The translations under genes were made by a program, and so were the position numbers. The notes under the pieces were generated by a model. That model saw only the letters and a program-made list of their open reading frames with translations, did not search any database and was not told the DNA's origin. From contig JALGAS010000003.1 of the NCBI GenBank assembly GCA_023078685.1, positions 1,302,001 to 1,366,000 of the forward strand: a stretch of DNA of 64,000 bases. Reading direction: 5' to 3'. Positions within the stretch are counted from its first letter, which is position 1, and each line of letters starts with the position of its first letter. Source of the stretch: Neopestalotiopsis rosae (lineage: Eukaryota; Ascomycota; Sordariomycetes; Amphisphaeriales; Sporocadaceae). Below, one piece after another: positions 37,600 through 47,305 of the stretch.

Positions 37600-38749
37600 A
37601 TGTCCGTTTCCCAGCTGCAGACACAGTCTACTGTCACTGCTTCCATGGTCCACGGCTATGAGAGCGCTGGCGCAGACACTATACGAGCGGCTATAAGACA
37701 AGACCCCATGTCGATAACCCTCGACGGTCCTGCTATATTTACTCTTGCTACATCTCTCGTGCTGAGTGTGCATTTCTTTCAACCCTCTTTCATTACCTTG
37801 ATTGTCGCAGTTGTGCCTGTACTCCTCTACGTCAAAAATGATTTCAAAAACTATCTTAATCTTGGCCCGGGTAAGCAGCTTCATGTACTACTTCACGCCC
37901 ATGTTTTTTTTCCATTTCTGTATTGTTTATCAGAAAAGCTCCTCTTTTCCACTTTGGAATATATGAAAGAGAAGTTCCTCGTTTCTATCTTCCTGCTTCT
38001 TTTGGATATAGCGAAAACTTGACCTATGCAATAGAAACCCGAGATGGGATATTCGGAGATATTCTGTAACTCCCATACAATCCCCTTGGAAGCACCTGCT
38101 AATATCGGATATTGTAGGAGGAACACCATCAACGTTCCATGGGTATCTCGTCATCAACTGGTTCAGACTGTGGGCTCTACGGGATCCGTTTACACCGCCG
38201 CCTCCCGACCCAACCAGTTTTCCATCAGTTGGCGTATTGAAGAAGAGCCCACTGCCTCAGCGCGCTGGCTCAAGGCCCACGGTGGCTGGCATTGCTCCGC
38301 AGCGTCAGGTTGACCAGCAAGGACCCGAGGAATGCTATATGGCACTACGCAAAGTGCTGGAGAGCCACGGCAGCAGACACAGTGACGACATTGGACTGGG
38401 AACATCATGCTTTGAGAAACACGGTCTAGGACTTTTTGCTCGCCATCCTGTTAATAACACGTGCATGGGCGAGATCTGTCACGTCCACAGTTCTGATCAC
38501 TCAATGCATATGAACCTACATCCAGACGACGTCCGAGAAGTGCTCGCCAAGGGTTGGGGACAGAGACACCCGCTCGCTTGGAAAGGCCGTTGGCTCCAAA
38601 TGCCCGTTCCGAGACAATTTGTTATGGTCTACGCTCCGCGAACCATGGACGAGGTTCGAATTGTGTGTCGCATCATTGAAGCGGCTGGCTGGTGGGTCAT
38701 GGCCAAAGAGCAGACAATTGATTGTATAAATCACAGTGCATCTTCTTAG
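37600..38749 (+). CDS. Membrane-anchored luciferase-domain protein
   Basis: Exons 37600-37870 and 38118-38749 give 300 residues; the 247-nt intron joins NLGPG to GTPSTFHGYLVINWFRLWALRDPF. A hydrophobic stretch at about 46-76 (FTLATSLVLSVHFFQ through TLIVAVVPVLLYV) makes one or two membrane helices near the N-terminus. The rest is the conserved domain: VAGIAPQRQVDQQG, LGTSCFEKHGLGLFARHP, GEICHVHSSDHSMHMNLHPDDVREVLAKGWGQRHPLA and VPRQFVMVYAPRTMDEV. I recall this arrangement as the Pfam 'Luciferase' domain of fungal proteins. It is named after a bioluminescence protein, but most fungal members have no known function. The conserved His/Cys-rich motifs could form a metal or ligand site. The final IDCINHSASS may be slightly frame-shortened relative to relatives. 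Confidence 0.8.
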
Positions 38750-38957
38750 ATGAACACCACCTTCCTTATTCTCGTTTGTCACTTGGAAAGTATGTCTGCT
38801 CAATTTGGTATCATGGTCAACAGCATATGAACCCGAGAAGAAGAAAAATCACCTAACCATCGCACAACACCCTAAACACCAACAAAAAACTATCACCACG
38901 ACGGCTTCATCGCGGCACCAAAACTATCACAACTCCACCGTCAAAACAGCAAAAGAT

Positions 38958-39039
38958 CGACATTGGCCTGATTCGAACAGACGCTCCCGAAGGAACAAGA
39001 TTTCTAGTCTTGCGCATTAGACCACTCTGCCACAATGCC
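38958..39039 (-). tRNA. tRNA-Ser (AGA anticodon)
   Basis: Minus strand, 82 nt, no intron. The acceptor stem GGCATTG pairs with CAATGTC (one G-U) and the discriminator is G, as in serine tRNAs. The A box reads TGGCAGAGTGG and the B box GTTCGAATC. The anticodon stem CAAGA/TCTTG encloses loop CTAGAAA, giving anticodon AGA. A long class II variable arm (TTCCTTCGGGAGC) confirms Ser. On the minus strand a T4 run follows within four bases (38951-38954), a minimal Pol III terminator, with a second T-run further on. Confidence 0.93.
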
Positions 39040-39704
39040 TTATTTGTTGAAATTAGCTGTGCTTACTAGCATACTTGAAGACGACAAAAAACATGGTCGG
39101 TGACTATAGTGCTAGAGTGGATTTGCCTTGGATAGCGTCTTTTCGTTATCCCGTTGGTCGAAGTTCAATAACGGTAGGTTCCGAGTGGATCCTCGACATC
39201 AGGTAGTGTAGTGTAATGAAAGCATCATGTGTGTACATGAACGGACCAATTCGGCCAGTGACCATGTATGATGTCTCTCTTTCGTACTCCAGTGTTGTCC
39301 ATCTTCCCCATTGCGAAGATTCCAACGTCCGAAAGACCAGGAGCGATTCCCTGACTCGTAAGCCTCCTCTGAACCACCATGTGAGCGAGCAATGATCATT
39401 GCTCAGCAAGAAGGGCGGATCAATGCATGGAGAACAAAGCTGTCCATAAGTTCCGTATTGATGTCTTGGTATCATTATATTCGCACCTCTGAGTTGATAT
39501 TCGCCTGTATAATGGCGAGCGTAAAGTCTGCCTGGACCGAATACCGAGTCATTCTTTTTCCCATTTTCCCTGTTTTTATATTCAGAGTCTTTTGTGACGA
39601 GCCATTTTGCATCTTCATTAGCGTCCTCGCACACCCATCTGAAAGTCGATCTGTGCGAATATGCTGCCTGTCTGGCTTGCAACCAGTTTCAAGCCTGCAG
39701 AATT
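39040..39704. other. Intergenic region upstream of tRNA-Ser and 3' of the Cus2-type gene
   Basis: 665 bp with no recognisable gene; a 178-codon minus frame here lacks family features. Confidence 0.5.
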
Positions 39705-40871
39705 TCACACTTCTTCCTCGCCCTCATCCTTGCCCGATTTTCTGAACTTTTCCCTGCCATTGGCAAACGTGGCCCGGACCACCCTGCCGTCAAAGGCGCG
39801 GCCGTCCATGAGCTCGACGCAGGCCTCGGCGGCCTTGGGGCTCTGAAACTTGATGCTGACGATGCCGTCCACCTCGAGGTCGTACAGCGTGACGCTCGTG
39901 ACGACGCCGAGCTTCTCGCACTCCTCGCGGATGTCGTCCTTGATGTCGAGCAGCGCGGCCGGGTCCTCCTCGAGCTCCTTGAGCGTAAACATGTGCCGCA
40001 GCACCACTACCTTGTCCTTGCGCTGGTTCGTCTCTAGCTGCGCGCCGTAGGGCTCGTCGTCGTCCCAGTCTGCCAGCTTGGCATCTAGCTTTTGCGTCCT
40101 CTTGATGATCTTTTGCTTCTCCTGCTCGCGCTCCCTGCGGTCCTTTGCATTTGTGGTGGGTGTCGCGGCCCCGCTCCCATTGGCACTGTTTGTCGCGCTG
40201 GCACCATTGCCGCCGTTCTGAGCTGCCGCTGCGCTCTCGTCCTTTGTCTCGTACTGCGTCTTCTTGTAGCTGCTGTCGGCGGCCTGCACCCTCATCTTGC
40301 CCGAGGGCAGGCCGCTGGCGCTGTAGCGGAAGTGGGTGTCGTCGAGCAGCATGATGGCCATCTCGACGCTCTGGGGCTTGAAGAAGACGACGAGCGCGTC
40401 GCCCTTGAACTTGCCCCCGGCGTCCGTGTACATTTTTATGCGTGGCCGGCCGCTGTCAATCTCCTCGGCGACGACGCCGCACTTGCGGCTAAAGACGTCG
40501 TGCACCTCGTCGACGGTCGCGTCGGGCGGCAGGCCCGTGACGTAGACGGCCGTGTTCTGGCGGGGCTGGGGCGGCGCCCGCTGCTTCTTGCGCGCGGCCG
40601 CGGCTTCCTCCTTGCGCTTGCGCTTGTTGTTGTTGCTATTCTCTTCTTCTTCATCCTGGTCGTCTGGGTCCCCGCCGTACATGCGCTGCTGGGCGGCAAT
40701 CTCCTCGTCGGTGAGCGTGGGGATCCAGCGCTTCAGCTGTGCGTCGAACTCGAACTCGGTGCCGTCATCTTGCACGGCAATATGCTTGTTGTCGAGCTTG
40801 GAAAAGGAAATGCGATCGTCGGAATCGAACTCGTCCGGGTTCACCGGGAAGGAGAGACTGGGTGCAGCCAT
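39705..40871 (-). CDS. Splicing factor, Tat-SF1/Cus2 family (U2 snRNP-associated)
   Basis: Single exon, 388 residues, ATG at 40871. The start region DDRISFSKLDNKHIAVQDDGTEFEFD and KRWIPTLTDEEI matches the acidic N-terminus of this family. RRM1 spans about 106-198 (TAVYVTGLPPDATVDEVHDVFSRKCGVV as RNP2 side, KFKGDALVVFFKPQSVEMAI as RNP1 side). A linker rich in Ala/Gly/Asn follows, then RREREQEKQKIIKRTQKLDAKLADW and the second, UHM-like RRM at about 290-375 (VVVLRHMFTLKELEEDP, VTSVTLYDLEVDGIVSIKFQ, MDGRAFDGRVVRATFANG). The FDGR and ATF segment corresponds to the RXF region that binds Trp-containing ULM peptides such as those of Hsh155/SF3B1. The yeast counterpart Cus2 helps U2 snRNA folding and prespliceosome assembly in the nucleus; S. 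pombe calls it Uap2. Codon use is strongly GC3-biased. Confidence 0.9.
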   Translation of the reverse strand: MAAPSLSFPVNPDEFDSDDRISFSKLDNKHIAVQDDGTEFEFDAQLKRWIPTLTDEEIAAQQRMYGGDPDDQDEEEENSNNNKRKRKEEAAAARKKQRAPPQPRQNTAVYVTGLPPDATVDEVHDVFSRKCGVVAEEIDSGRPRIKMYTDAGGKFKGDALVVFFKPQSVEMAIMLLDDTHFRYSASGLPSGKMRVQAADSSYKKTQYETKDESAAAAQNGGNGASATNSANGSGAATPTTNAKDRREREQEKQKIIKRTQKLDAKLADWDDDEPYGAQLETNQRKDKVVVLRHMFTLKELEEDPAALLDIKDDIREECEKLGVVTSVTLYDLEVDGIVSIKFQSPKAAEACVELMDGRAFDGRVVRATFANGREKFRKSGKDEGEEEV

Positions 40872-42501
40872 GAGGTCCTCTCCAGAGTCATTTATGAGCT
40901 TTTCCTATTGTTCGAGAACCGTGCGGCGACGGGATGAGGGAAGAATGTCAAGAGGTAGGCTAGAGTTTGGCAAGAAATTGAAAAAGTTGAAATGACGAAG
41001 ATGAAGCTCTAGGCATAACTAGCTCTAAATGTTGCCTAGTGTCCAGCGGGAAGACACGCCCAGCTAAAAAGGTCAGCAAGCATTAGATCCCCGCCATGCC
41101 CATTGGTTTACCTACCAGTGACGTGGGATTCGGGATTATTCAGGTCTGTGCCCCCCTAGGTCCAACCAGAGCTATGGGTTGTACAAATATACGTAGCATG
41201 TACCTGCTTTCATTAATGTGCCCGGAGTTCCATTGTTAGATGATGGGTTCAGCCCTACAACTAATGAATCACATTATTCGACATTATGAAAATACTGTTC
41301 GATTAATGGCATGTGCTTGAATCAGCACCGAGCAGGCCAGACACCATGCAAGTTCCGCGATTACGCATGGTTTGAAGACGCGGCTCCGTTTTCTTTCAAA
41401 TGGACTCAGGCTCCTGGTGAATTTTTTCCTTAATCAGGCAGCACCATTATACAAACCCGACATATGGCGAACATAGTGAATTTTGGATCTCGTGCCACCG
41501 TCAGACATGATTATAAGCAACCTGAAAAAGTATCTCCGCGCACGGCAGCGTCCCATGTTCAACCTGTCAGTGTATATCGACGAACAAAGCAGAATTCCAT
41601 AATGGTGAGGATTACTTCCATTCGTGGTGCATACCAGCACCCACGAGCGTAGAGATAGATCGTGGTTCTTACGAAAGACATTTACAAGACATTTAAATTT
41701 GCTAATATAGTCGTATTTCCGATCATGATTTGTGCGAATTACCATGCCTGCTTGTTGTGACCTCATACTTCCGTCAGTTCCTCTATTCTTGATAAGGGGA
41801 AACGACCTCACCAGAACACTTTCTTGATGGTACTCACTACGCTTTCTCATATCCATAAAGCAGGCCCGAGAAAGTTGCTACCTTGACAGTGTCTAAAATC
41901 ATAGAAAGTCGTTCGAGCTCGATCAACATTTCAGCGTACTTGTCCAGCGAGAGAAGGCAGGAGTAACAGACTGAGGAGTTTGCCGGAACTCCGAGAACAA
42001 TGGCTTGATCGCGGAATAAGTCATGTCCGATCTCGAGGAATGATGTATAGCTCGGCCGGGGCATGTATCTGAGACTGAATACCATGCTTCTAGAATTCTG
42101 AAATAATATTTGTGGAACTTGCCTTCACGATAATAAAGCTACCAATCGTACAATGTCAACAAATATGGAAAATTGTACCTTTACATTGGTGTTCCTGGCA
42201 TTCTTAGAAAAGAAAGAAAGAAGAAATTTCCCTAAGATCTATATGAACAGTTAGACTATCAATATAAATGCCCAAGAGTATGGTTACCAGATATGGACTT
42301 TTCGGACTTTCGTAACCAATCTGATCGCCCGCTGACAAAGATGGTATGATCATAAGGGGATAAGGGGGTGTGGGGCTGAGATGGTTCTGTTACAAATATA
42401 GACCTGAACCAGTGTACTGTGTAATTACGCTTAAAATCTTTTGGCGCGCAAATGAATTTTCGGGTTCCTGCTTTTTATGCTTTAAACTTAAGCACACGGT
42501 T
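40872..42501. other. Intergenic region, no confident gene
   Basis: About 1.6 kb separating the core block from the accessory block. An 82-codon minus-strand frame (42085-41837) has protein-like composition but no family match; it is discussed under findings. Otherwise AT-rich with nothing recognisable. Confidence 0.45.
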
Positions 42502-43120
42502 ATGATTATGGATACACCACGCCTCCACCTTCGCAAGATCGCCGCTTCAGATTTGGTCGACTTTCACGACATTTGGTCCAATTCGGAGGCGACAAAATGG
42601 AGGTACGCGATTAACTGACAATGGGGAATCGGGAGGAGGCGCAGTTTTGCTCACCCTTTTATTCTTTGCCATCCACAGTTCATGCGGGCCCAAGAAGACG
42701 CTCGCAGAAAGCCAAATCTGGCTTGATGGTATACTCCCGGATAAGAATACAACCGGCGATAACTACGCCGTCTTTGTCCGTGGCGATGAGCAAAAGAAGA
42801 TGATTGGCATTGTCGGCGTCTTTTCTTTCGACCCGGTCGCCGAGCTGGGCTACACCTTTCACCCGGCGTCATGGGGCAAGGGCTACGCTACGGAAGCGCT
42901 GCAGGCGTTTATGAGCATCTACTGGAACTCACGTCCGAGGGTGGATATGGTCGAGGCCAAGACTGACGTTGAGAATAAAGGAAGCATCCGAGTATTAAGC
43001 AAGTGTGGGTTTGACAATGTGGCGTTGTTGAAGGACAATGTGACGTTGCCGGCGCTGGGTTTGAGAAGCTCTTACCTGTTTAGGATCGCCAGGCCAAAAG
43101 AAAGTGCGGAAGTGGCCTAG
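42502..43120 (+). CDS. GNAT-family N-acetyltransferase
   Basis: Exons 42502-42602 and 42679-43120 give 180 residues (178 if the second ATG at 42508 is used). The 76-nt intron joins EATKW-S to SCGPKKTLAESQIWLDG. The N-terminus DTPRLHLRKIAASDLVDFHDIW is the RimJ/RimL-type opening. Motif A with the acetyl-CoA loop is AELGYTFHPASWGKGYATEAL, then ENKGSIRVLSKCGF, the usual motif B with conserved Asn and Ser. The fold thus acetylates an amino group using acetyl-CoA, but the substrate cannot be told. It probably acts in the cytosol; there is no signal peptide. It is followed after 438 bp by the protease gene on the same strand. Confidence 0.85.
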
Positions 43121-43558
43121 CAAGAAGCTTGACTGGGTGTAGAGATCATATACTACCCATAGCTTGCGAGTTGGGCTCGGTTCTTGATTGGCAGCTGTCA
43201 CTGAAGTACCGATTGAATGAATGTGGCATGGCACACAAACGGACGATAGACTACCTACTACGGCATTGCCGTTGGCCCCGAAATGCAATGTGACTGGCGA
43301 TCCGATCCGAGAGGACTCTAGCCCCCTGGGAAGTTGGCATCAATGCTTCTCGTATTAGCAGTATACTACTGACTGGGCCCCTGGAACTGAGCCCCTACGC
43401 CCCACCCTCATCTAGATGGAAGCTCGTATCGAAGCTCATTGACAAGAGGATAAAATCAACCACATCTGCCCTCGAAAAGTCAGCCATCATGTAGTATCAC
43501 TTCGGTATCACTGGCAATCATTCGTTCTGCCAATTCTCTCGTTTATAACTCCATCATA
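43121..43558. other. Promoter region of the aspartic protease
   Basis: 438 bp containing the GNAT 3' end and the protease promoter, with an AT-rich GATAAAAT about 110 bp before the start as a possible TATA-like element. Confidence 0.4.
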
Positions 43559-44852
43559 ATGGGCTACTTTACTCTGTTGACCCTGGCGGCTGCCGCATCG
43601 GCGAGCATCCTTGAGCTGCCTGTTCACATTCAAAACACCTACGTGAGTTGCATCACATGTCATCGGCCAGTCCGAGGATAATTCTTGTCGCATACAGCAC
43701 CTTTGCTGATCAACGCACATCGTATAGGCTTCAGTAGAATTCCAGGTCGGAACTCCGGCTAAGCTGACCCGGTTGCAATTCGATACGGGATCATCGACGG
43801 CATGGATGGTCGGTACTGGCTGCACGGATACATCGTGCCCCAACTCAAGCGGCTACGACCGCATCGAGTATAACATCTCGGCTTCCTCGACCGCTGAAGA
43901 CCTTGGCACCTTTGCCAAGATCCCCTACATCGACGGCGACGCTGTGACGGGTGAGGCCGTCAAGGACGTTTTTGTGGACGAGGCCGGCACCCTTGAATGG
44001 AACCAGACATTCCTGTCCGTGAACCAGAGCAGTTGGCGCTTCACGACGGCTGACGGCCTACTCGGTCTCGGCTTCTCGTCTATTGCCGAAAACTCGACAT
44101 CTTCCCTGGCTGAGACCCTGCTGTGGAACAACCAGCTGGACGAGACACGGTTCTCCCTCTTTTACGGCACCGACCTGAGCGACAACGGCACCGACGGTGT
44201 CTTGACGATTGGAGGCAGCCACGAGGACAAATACGTTGATGGCGAGGTGGCTTACGTCCCGCTGCGCCAAGAGAACCCGTATCAGCTGTGGCGGACGGCG
44301 CTGCGCTCCATCAATGTGCTGGCCACGCGCGAGACCAACTCGACGGTGACGGTACACAACGGTCAGCTGCCCACGACCAACGACCCGGCCGGCACCTACC
44401 CCAAGGCCAACACGACCTGGTCCATGTACGGCGCCGGCACGGCCGTCTTTGACACGGGCGCCGGTCGCATCTCGGTCCCCGACGGCATGATTGATGCCCT
44501 CTACTTCAACCTGGGCTGGAACGTGACCAAGCTCATGAACGGCCAGGAGCGCATGGAGTGCCAGCACCTGAACGCGTCCTGGGCCATCTCCTTCACCCTC
44601 GGCGAGGGCGACGAGGCCGACGACAAGACCTTCACCATCCGCGGCGACGAGTTCACCCGCCCTGGCGACCAGTGCATGCCTCCCGTCGACAACAGCGGCG
44701 GCAGCGGCTTCGCTCTCATTGGTGCCGCCTTCCTGCGCCGCCACTACTCCGTCTTCGACTTTGGTGCCACCGAGGTTGCCAACTACGCGCCCCAGATTGG
44801 CTTCGGAAGACTCAAGGAGGAATACGACTACATGACATACGCCACGTCGTAA
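43559..44852 (+). CDS. Secreted pepsin-type aspartic protease
   Basis: Exons 43559-43642 and 43728-44852 encode 402 residues. The signal peptide is about residues 1-16 (YFTLLTLAAAASAS). The first catalytic motif is QFDTGSSTAW (Asp47) and the second AVFDTGAGRIS (about Asp270); the TADGLLGLGFSS and SGFALIGAAFLRRHYSVFDF segments are standard for family A1. Two cysteine pairs are likely (C-x4-C after the first motif and MECQH with QCMPP). There are about ten N-x-S/T sites, so it is probably glycosylated, and no GPI or membrane segment. Only about 14 residues separate signal cleavage from the FQVGTPAK opening of the mature fold, much shorter than the 40-60 residue propeptide usual in this family. 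Either activation differs or an upstream exon is missed. The third quarter of the gene is very GC-rich. Confidence 0.92.
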
Positions 44853-45438
44853 TGTGTCGATATATTAATAAATAATAAAAATGTACATAGCAATAGAAAT
44901 CAACCATTCTCGGGCTTGAAGTAATATGATCTGGCTAAAGTGCAATGTCATTCTTCCCCGCATGATCGAATTCACAGACAACTTCCCGCACGGAGCCTGG
45001 AGATCTGAGCCGATCACGGCCCATCGAAGACCATGAAGGTTTCTTCGATAGGTAAGTATCAAATTCGACTAGCCTTGAACGCGTATGAGTGGTTGGCAAT
45101 GCTTGACATGAGTGGATTGTCATGGGATTCTTGGGGCGTGGATAAATTACCATATTCGGACAAGTGGGTACGTAACGTCAGGCGGAGATGCGGAAGGGGA
45201 GGGACAACGACATAGGATTACACTTGAAGGCTGATCTTGAGTCGTTCAAGGTGATTACCGATGTTCTTTGGAAGCAATGGTCTGCCCTGACTGGTCTTTA
45301 TAGCCTGATTCCATTATTACGCTTATACACTCCCCCAGGCTGGCAGCTGACCCTCTCATACTCGGCACTTATTACGTCTTAGTTCTTCAAGTTACACTTA
45401 CACGTGCCGCGCGCCTGCACATACGCACGCAATAAATC
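44853..45438. other. Intergenic region between protease and amidohydrolase
   Basis: 586 bp: an AT-rich probable polyadenylation region just after the protease (AATAAATAATAAAA), then the promoter of the next gene. No gene seen. Confidence 0.5.
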
Positions 45439-47076
45439 ATGGTCAAAGTCCTTCACAATGGTCGGTTCTTCCTACCGCAAATTGTCCAGCAGCAAAATGC
45501 TTCCTTTGCAGACTGCCTGGTGATTGATGAAGATACTGGAAAAATCCTCCACGTGGGTTCTGCTGGAGATGCCTCGATAGACGCGGCGGTACGCGCAGGG
45601 GCCGACCAGCACGATATGCACGGTCGAGTCGTGGTACCCGGTTTTGTCGATGCCCACATGCACTTGTTGGCGACGGGCGAGTCCATGAGCAAACTCGACA
45701 TTGGTGCCTGTACCAGCCTGGCAGAGATACAAGTCACGATACGTGCCTATGCCGCAGCCAACCCCAGTCTGCCGCGGCTGCTTTGTCGGAATTGGTGGCA
45801 GTCTTCCACCAACGGGGAGGCGCTGGCCGAGCAGCTCGACGGCATCGACCCCAGGCCGATCTATATCGATGCCAACGACCTGCACTCAGTGTGGTGCAAT
45901 ACGGCGGCTCTCGAGGAGCTGCGGCTAGAAAAGCTGCCCGACCCGCCGGGGGGTCATATTCACCGCGACGACAGCGGTAGGCCCAGCGGGCTCCTTTCAG
46001 AAAGCGCCGTAATCAGCCTCGTCTGGCCTTTTCTGAGCAAGTCGCACTCCTTCGAGGCAAAACTTGCCTTTCTGGATACTGCGTTTGAAGCCTACATCTC
46101 GGCTGGGTATACTAGCGTGGGAGAACTGGCCATGGATGAGAGCATGTGGCAACTCTTGTCTCAATATGAAGCTCAAAAGGGGTCGTTGCCTCTGTTCGTC
46201 ACGGCTTACTGGCTCATTAGCCCTCAGGAATCCTTGGAGGATGTCCTGAAGCAAGTAGACCGTGCCATTGAGCTCTTTACTCCTCCAGCAGGCCAAGCAC
46301 AACAGGACGGCGGCAGCCGACGAAGGATTGGCGGCATCAAGATTATCTGCGACGGAGTGGTCGACGGCTGTACCGCGGCCCTGCGCGAGCCCTACTCGCA
46401 CGACAACAGCAACGTGGAACCGACGTGGACAGCCGAGCGCCTGGCGCGCGTGCTCAAGCACGCCGACGCCGGCGGCCTCCAGTGCGCCCTGCACGCCATT
46501 GGCGACGAGGCCATCAAGACGGCGCTGGACGCGCTCGAGGCGGTGGGCAGCCCGGGGGCGCGCCACCGCATCGAGCACCTGGAGCTGTGCTCGCCCGAGG
46601 ACGCACAACGGCTCGGGCCCCTCGGCGTCGTGGCGTCCATCCAGCCCGTCCACAGCGACCCGGCCGGGCTGACGGCGTGGCCCAAGCTGCTCGGCGCGGG
46701 TCGCTGCCGGCACATTTTCCCCTATGCCGCGTTTGCCAACTTTGGTGCCATTCTGGCCATGGGCAGCGACTGTCCCACGGCGCCGCACGATCCCCTGGCC
46801 AATATGCACGTTGCCGTGATTCGGCGCTCGGCTCGCAAACCGGAACTTGAGGACAAGGTAACGCCGGAGTTTGCACTCAAGCTGGCCCAGGCCGTGACTG
46901 CGGCGACTCGGGGAGCGGCGTATGCTTGCTTTACTGATGGGTGGACGGGAAGGCTTGAGGCTGGCTACGTGGCGGACCTGGCGGTGGTGGATATGGAATG
47001 GGATCCTCAAATGCTGCTCAAGGCCACGGTGGTAGAAACTTGGTCGCGGGGACAAGTCGTCTTTAGCAAGTCATGA
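45439..47076 (+). CDS. YtcJ-like metal-dependent amidohydrolase
   Basis: A single exon of 545 residues starting MVKVLHNGRFFLPQ. It is an amidohydrolase-superfamily (type 3, YtcJ/LAF3-like) protein: the metal-binding HxH lies in VVVPGFVDAHMHLLATGES, a carboxylate or Lys region follows in the barrel (GGIKIICDGVVDGCTAAL), the later metal histidines are ALHAIGDEA and RHRIEHLELC, and the last catalytic Asp is in ILAMGSDCPTAPHDP. The C-terminal composite sandwich GRLEAGYVADLAVVDMEWDP closes the fold. Characterised relatives hydrolyse N-substituted formamides or related amides; the substrate here is unknown. No targeting signal is visible. The 3' two-fifths has very high GC. It sits next to the transporter, amine oxidase and regulator genes, which fits a role in breaking down a nitrogen compound. 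Confidence 0.9.
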   Translation: MVKVLHNGRFFLPQIVQQQNASFADCLVIDEDTGKILHVGSAGDASIDAAVRAGADQHDMHGRVVVPGFVDAHMHLLATGESMSKLDIGACTSLAEIQVTIRAYAAANPSLPRLLCRNWWQSSTNGEALAEQLDGIDPRPIYIDANDLHSVWCNTAALEELRLEKLPDPPGGHIHRDDSGRPSGLLSESAVISLVWPFLSKSHSFEAKLAFLDTAFEAYISAGYTSVGELAMDESMWQLLSQYEAQKGSLPLFVTAYWLISPQESLEDVLKQVDRAIELFTPPAGQAQQDGGSRRRIGGIKIICDGVVDGCTAALREPYSHDNSNVEPTWTAERLARVLKHADAGGLQCALHAIGDEAIKTALDALEAVGSPGARHRIEHLELCSPEDAQRLGPLGVVASIQPVHSDPAGLTAWPKLLGAGRCRHIFPYAAFANFGAILAMGSDCPTAPHDPLANMHVAVIRRSARKPELEDKVTPEFALKLAQAVTAATRGAAYACFTDGWTGRLEAGYVADLAVVDMEWDPQMLLKATVVETWSRGQVVFSKS

Positions 47077-47305
47077 TTCTGTACTTTGGGATGGATGACT
47101 TAATGCACGTAAAGAATCATAGAGTTTAGTATATGATGCATAATTGTTTCTGAGACGTACTTGTACCCCGTTTCAAGTGTTATGATTGATACCGCTAAGC
47201 TATACAGAAATCTTGTAATAGTACTTATAGAAGAGGTAAAACCTATGACCTAGGGAAGGTATTGGAATACACATTTTTCATACGCTGAGTATCCGGACCA
47301 CAACA

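Noticed and set aside
44058..44744. 228-codon minus-strand frame antisense to the aspartic protease
   Set aside because: Val/Ala/Gly/Arg-rich mirror of the GC-rich protease exon.
45997..47055. 352-codon minus-strand frame antisense to the amidohydrolase
   Set aside because: Arg/Pro/Gly-rich shadow of a GC-rich gene; no motifs and no initiation or splicing context.
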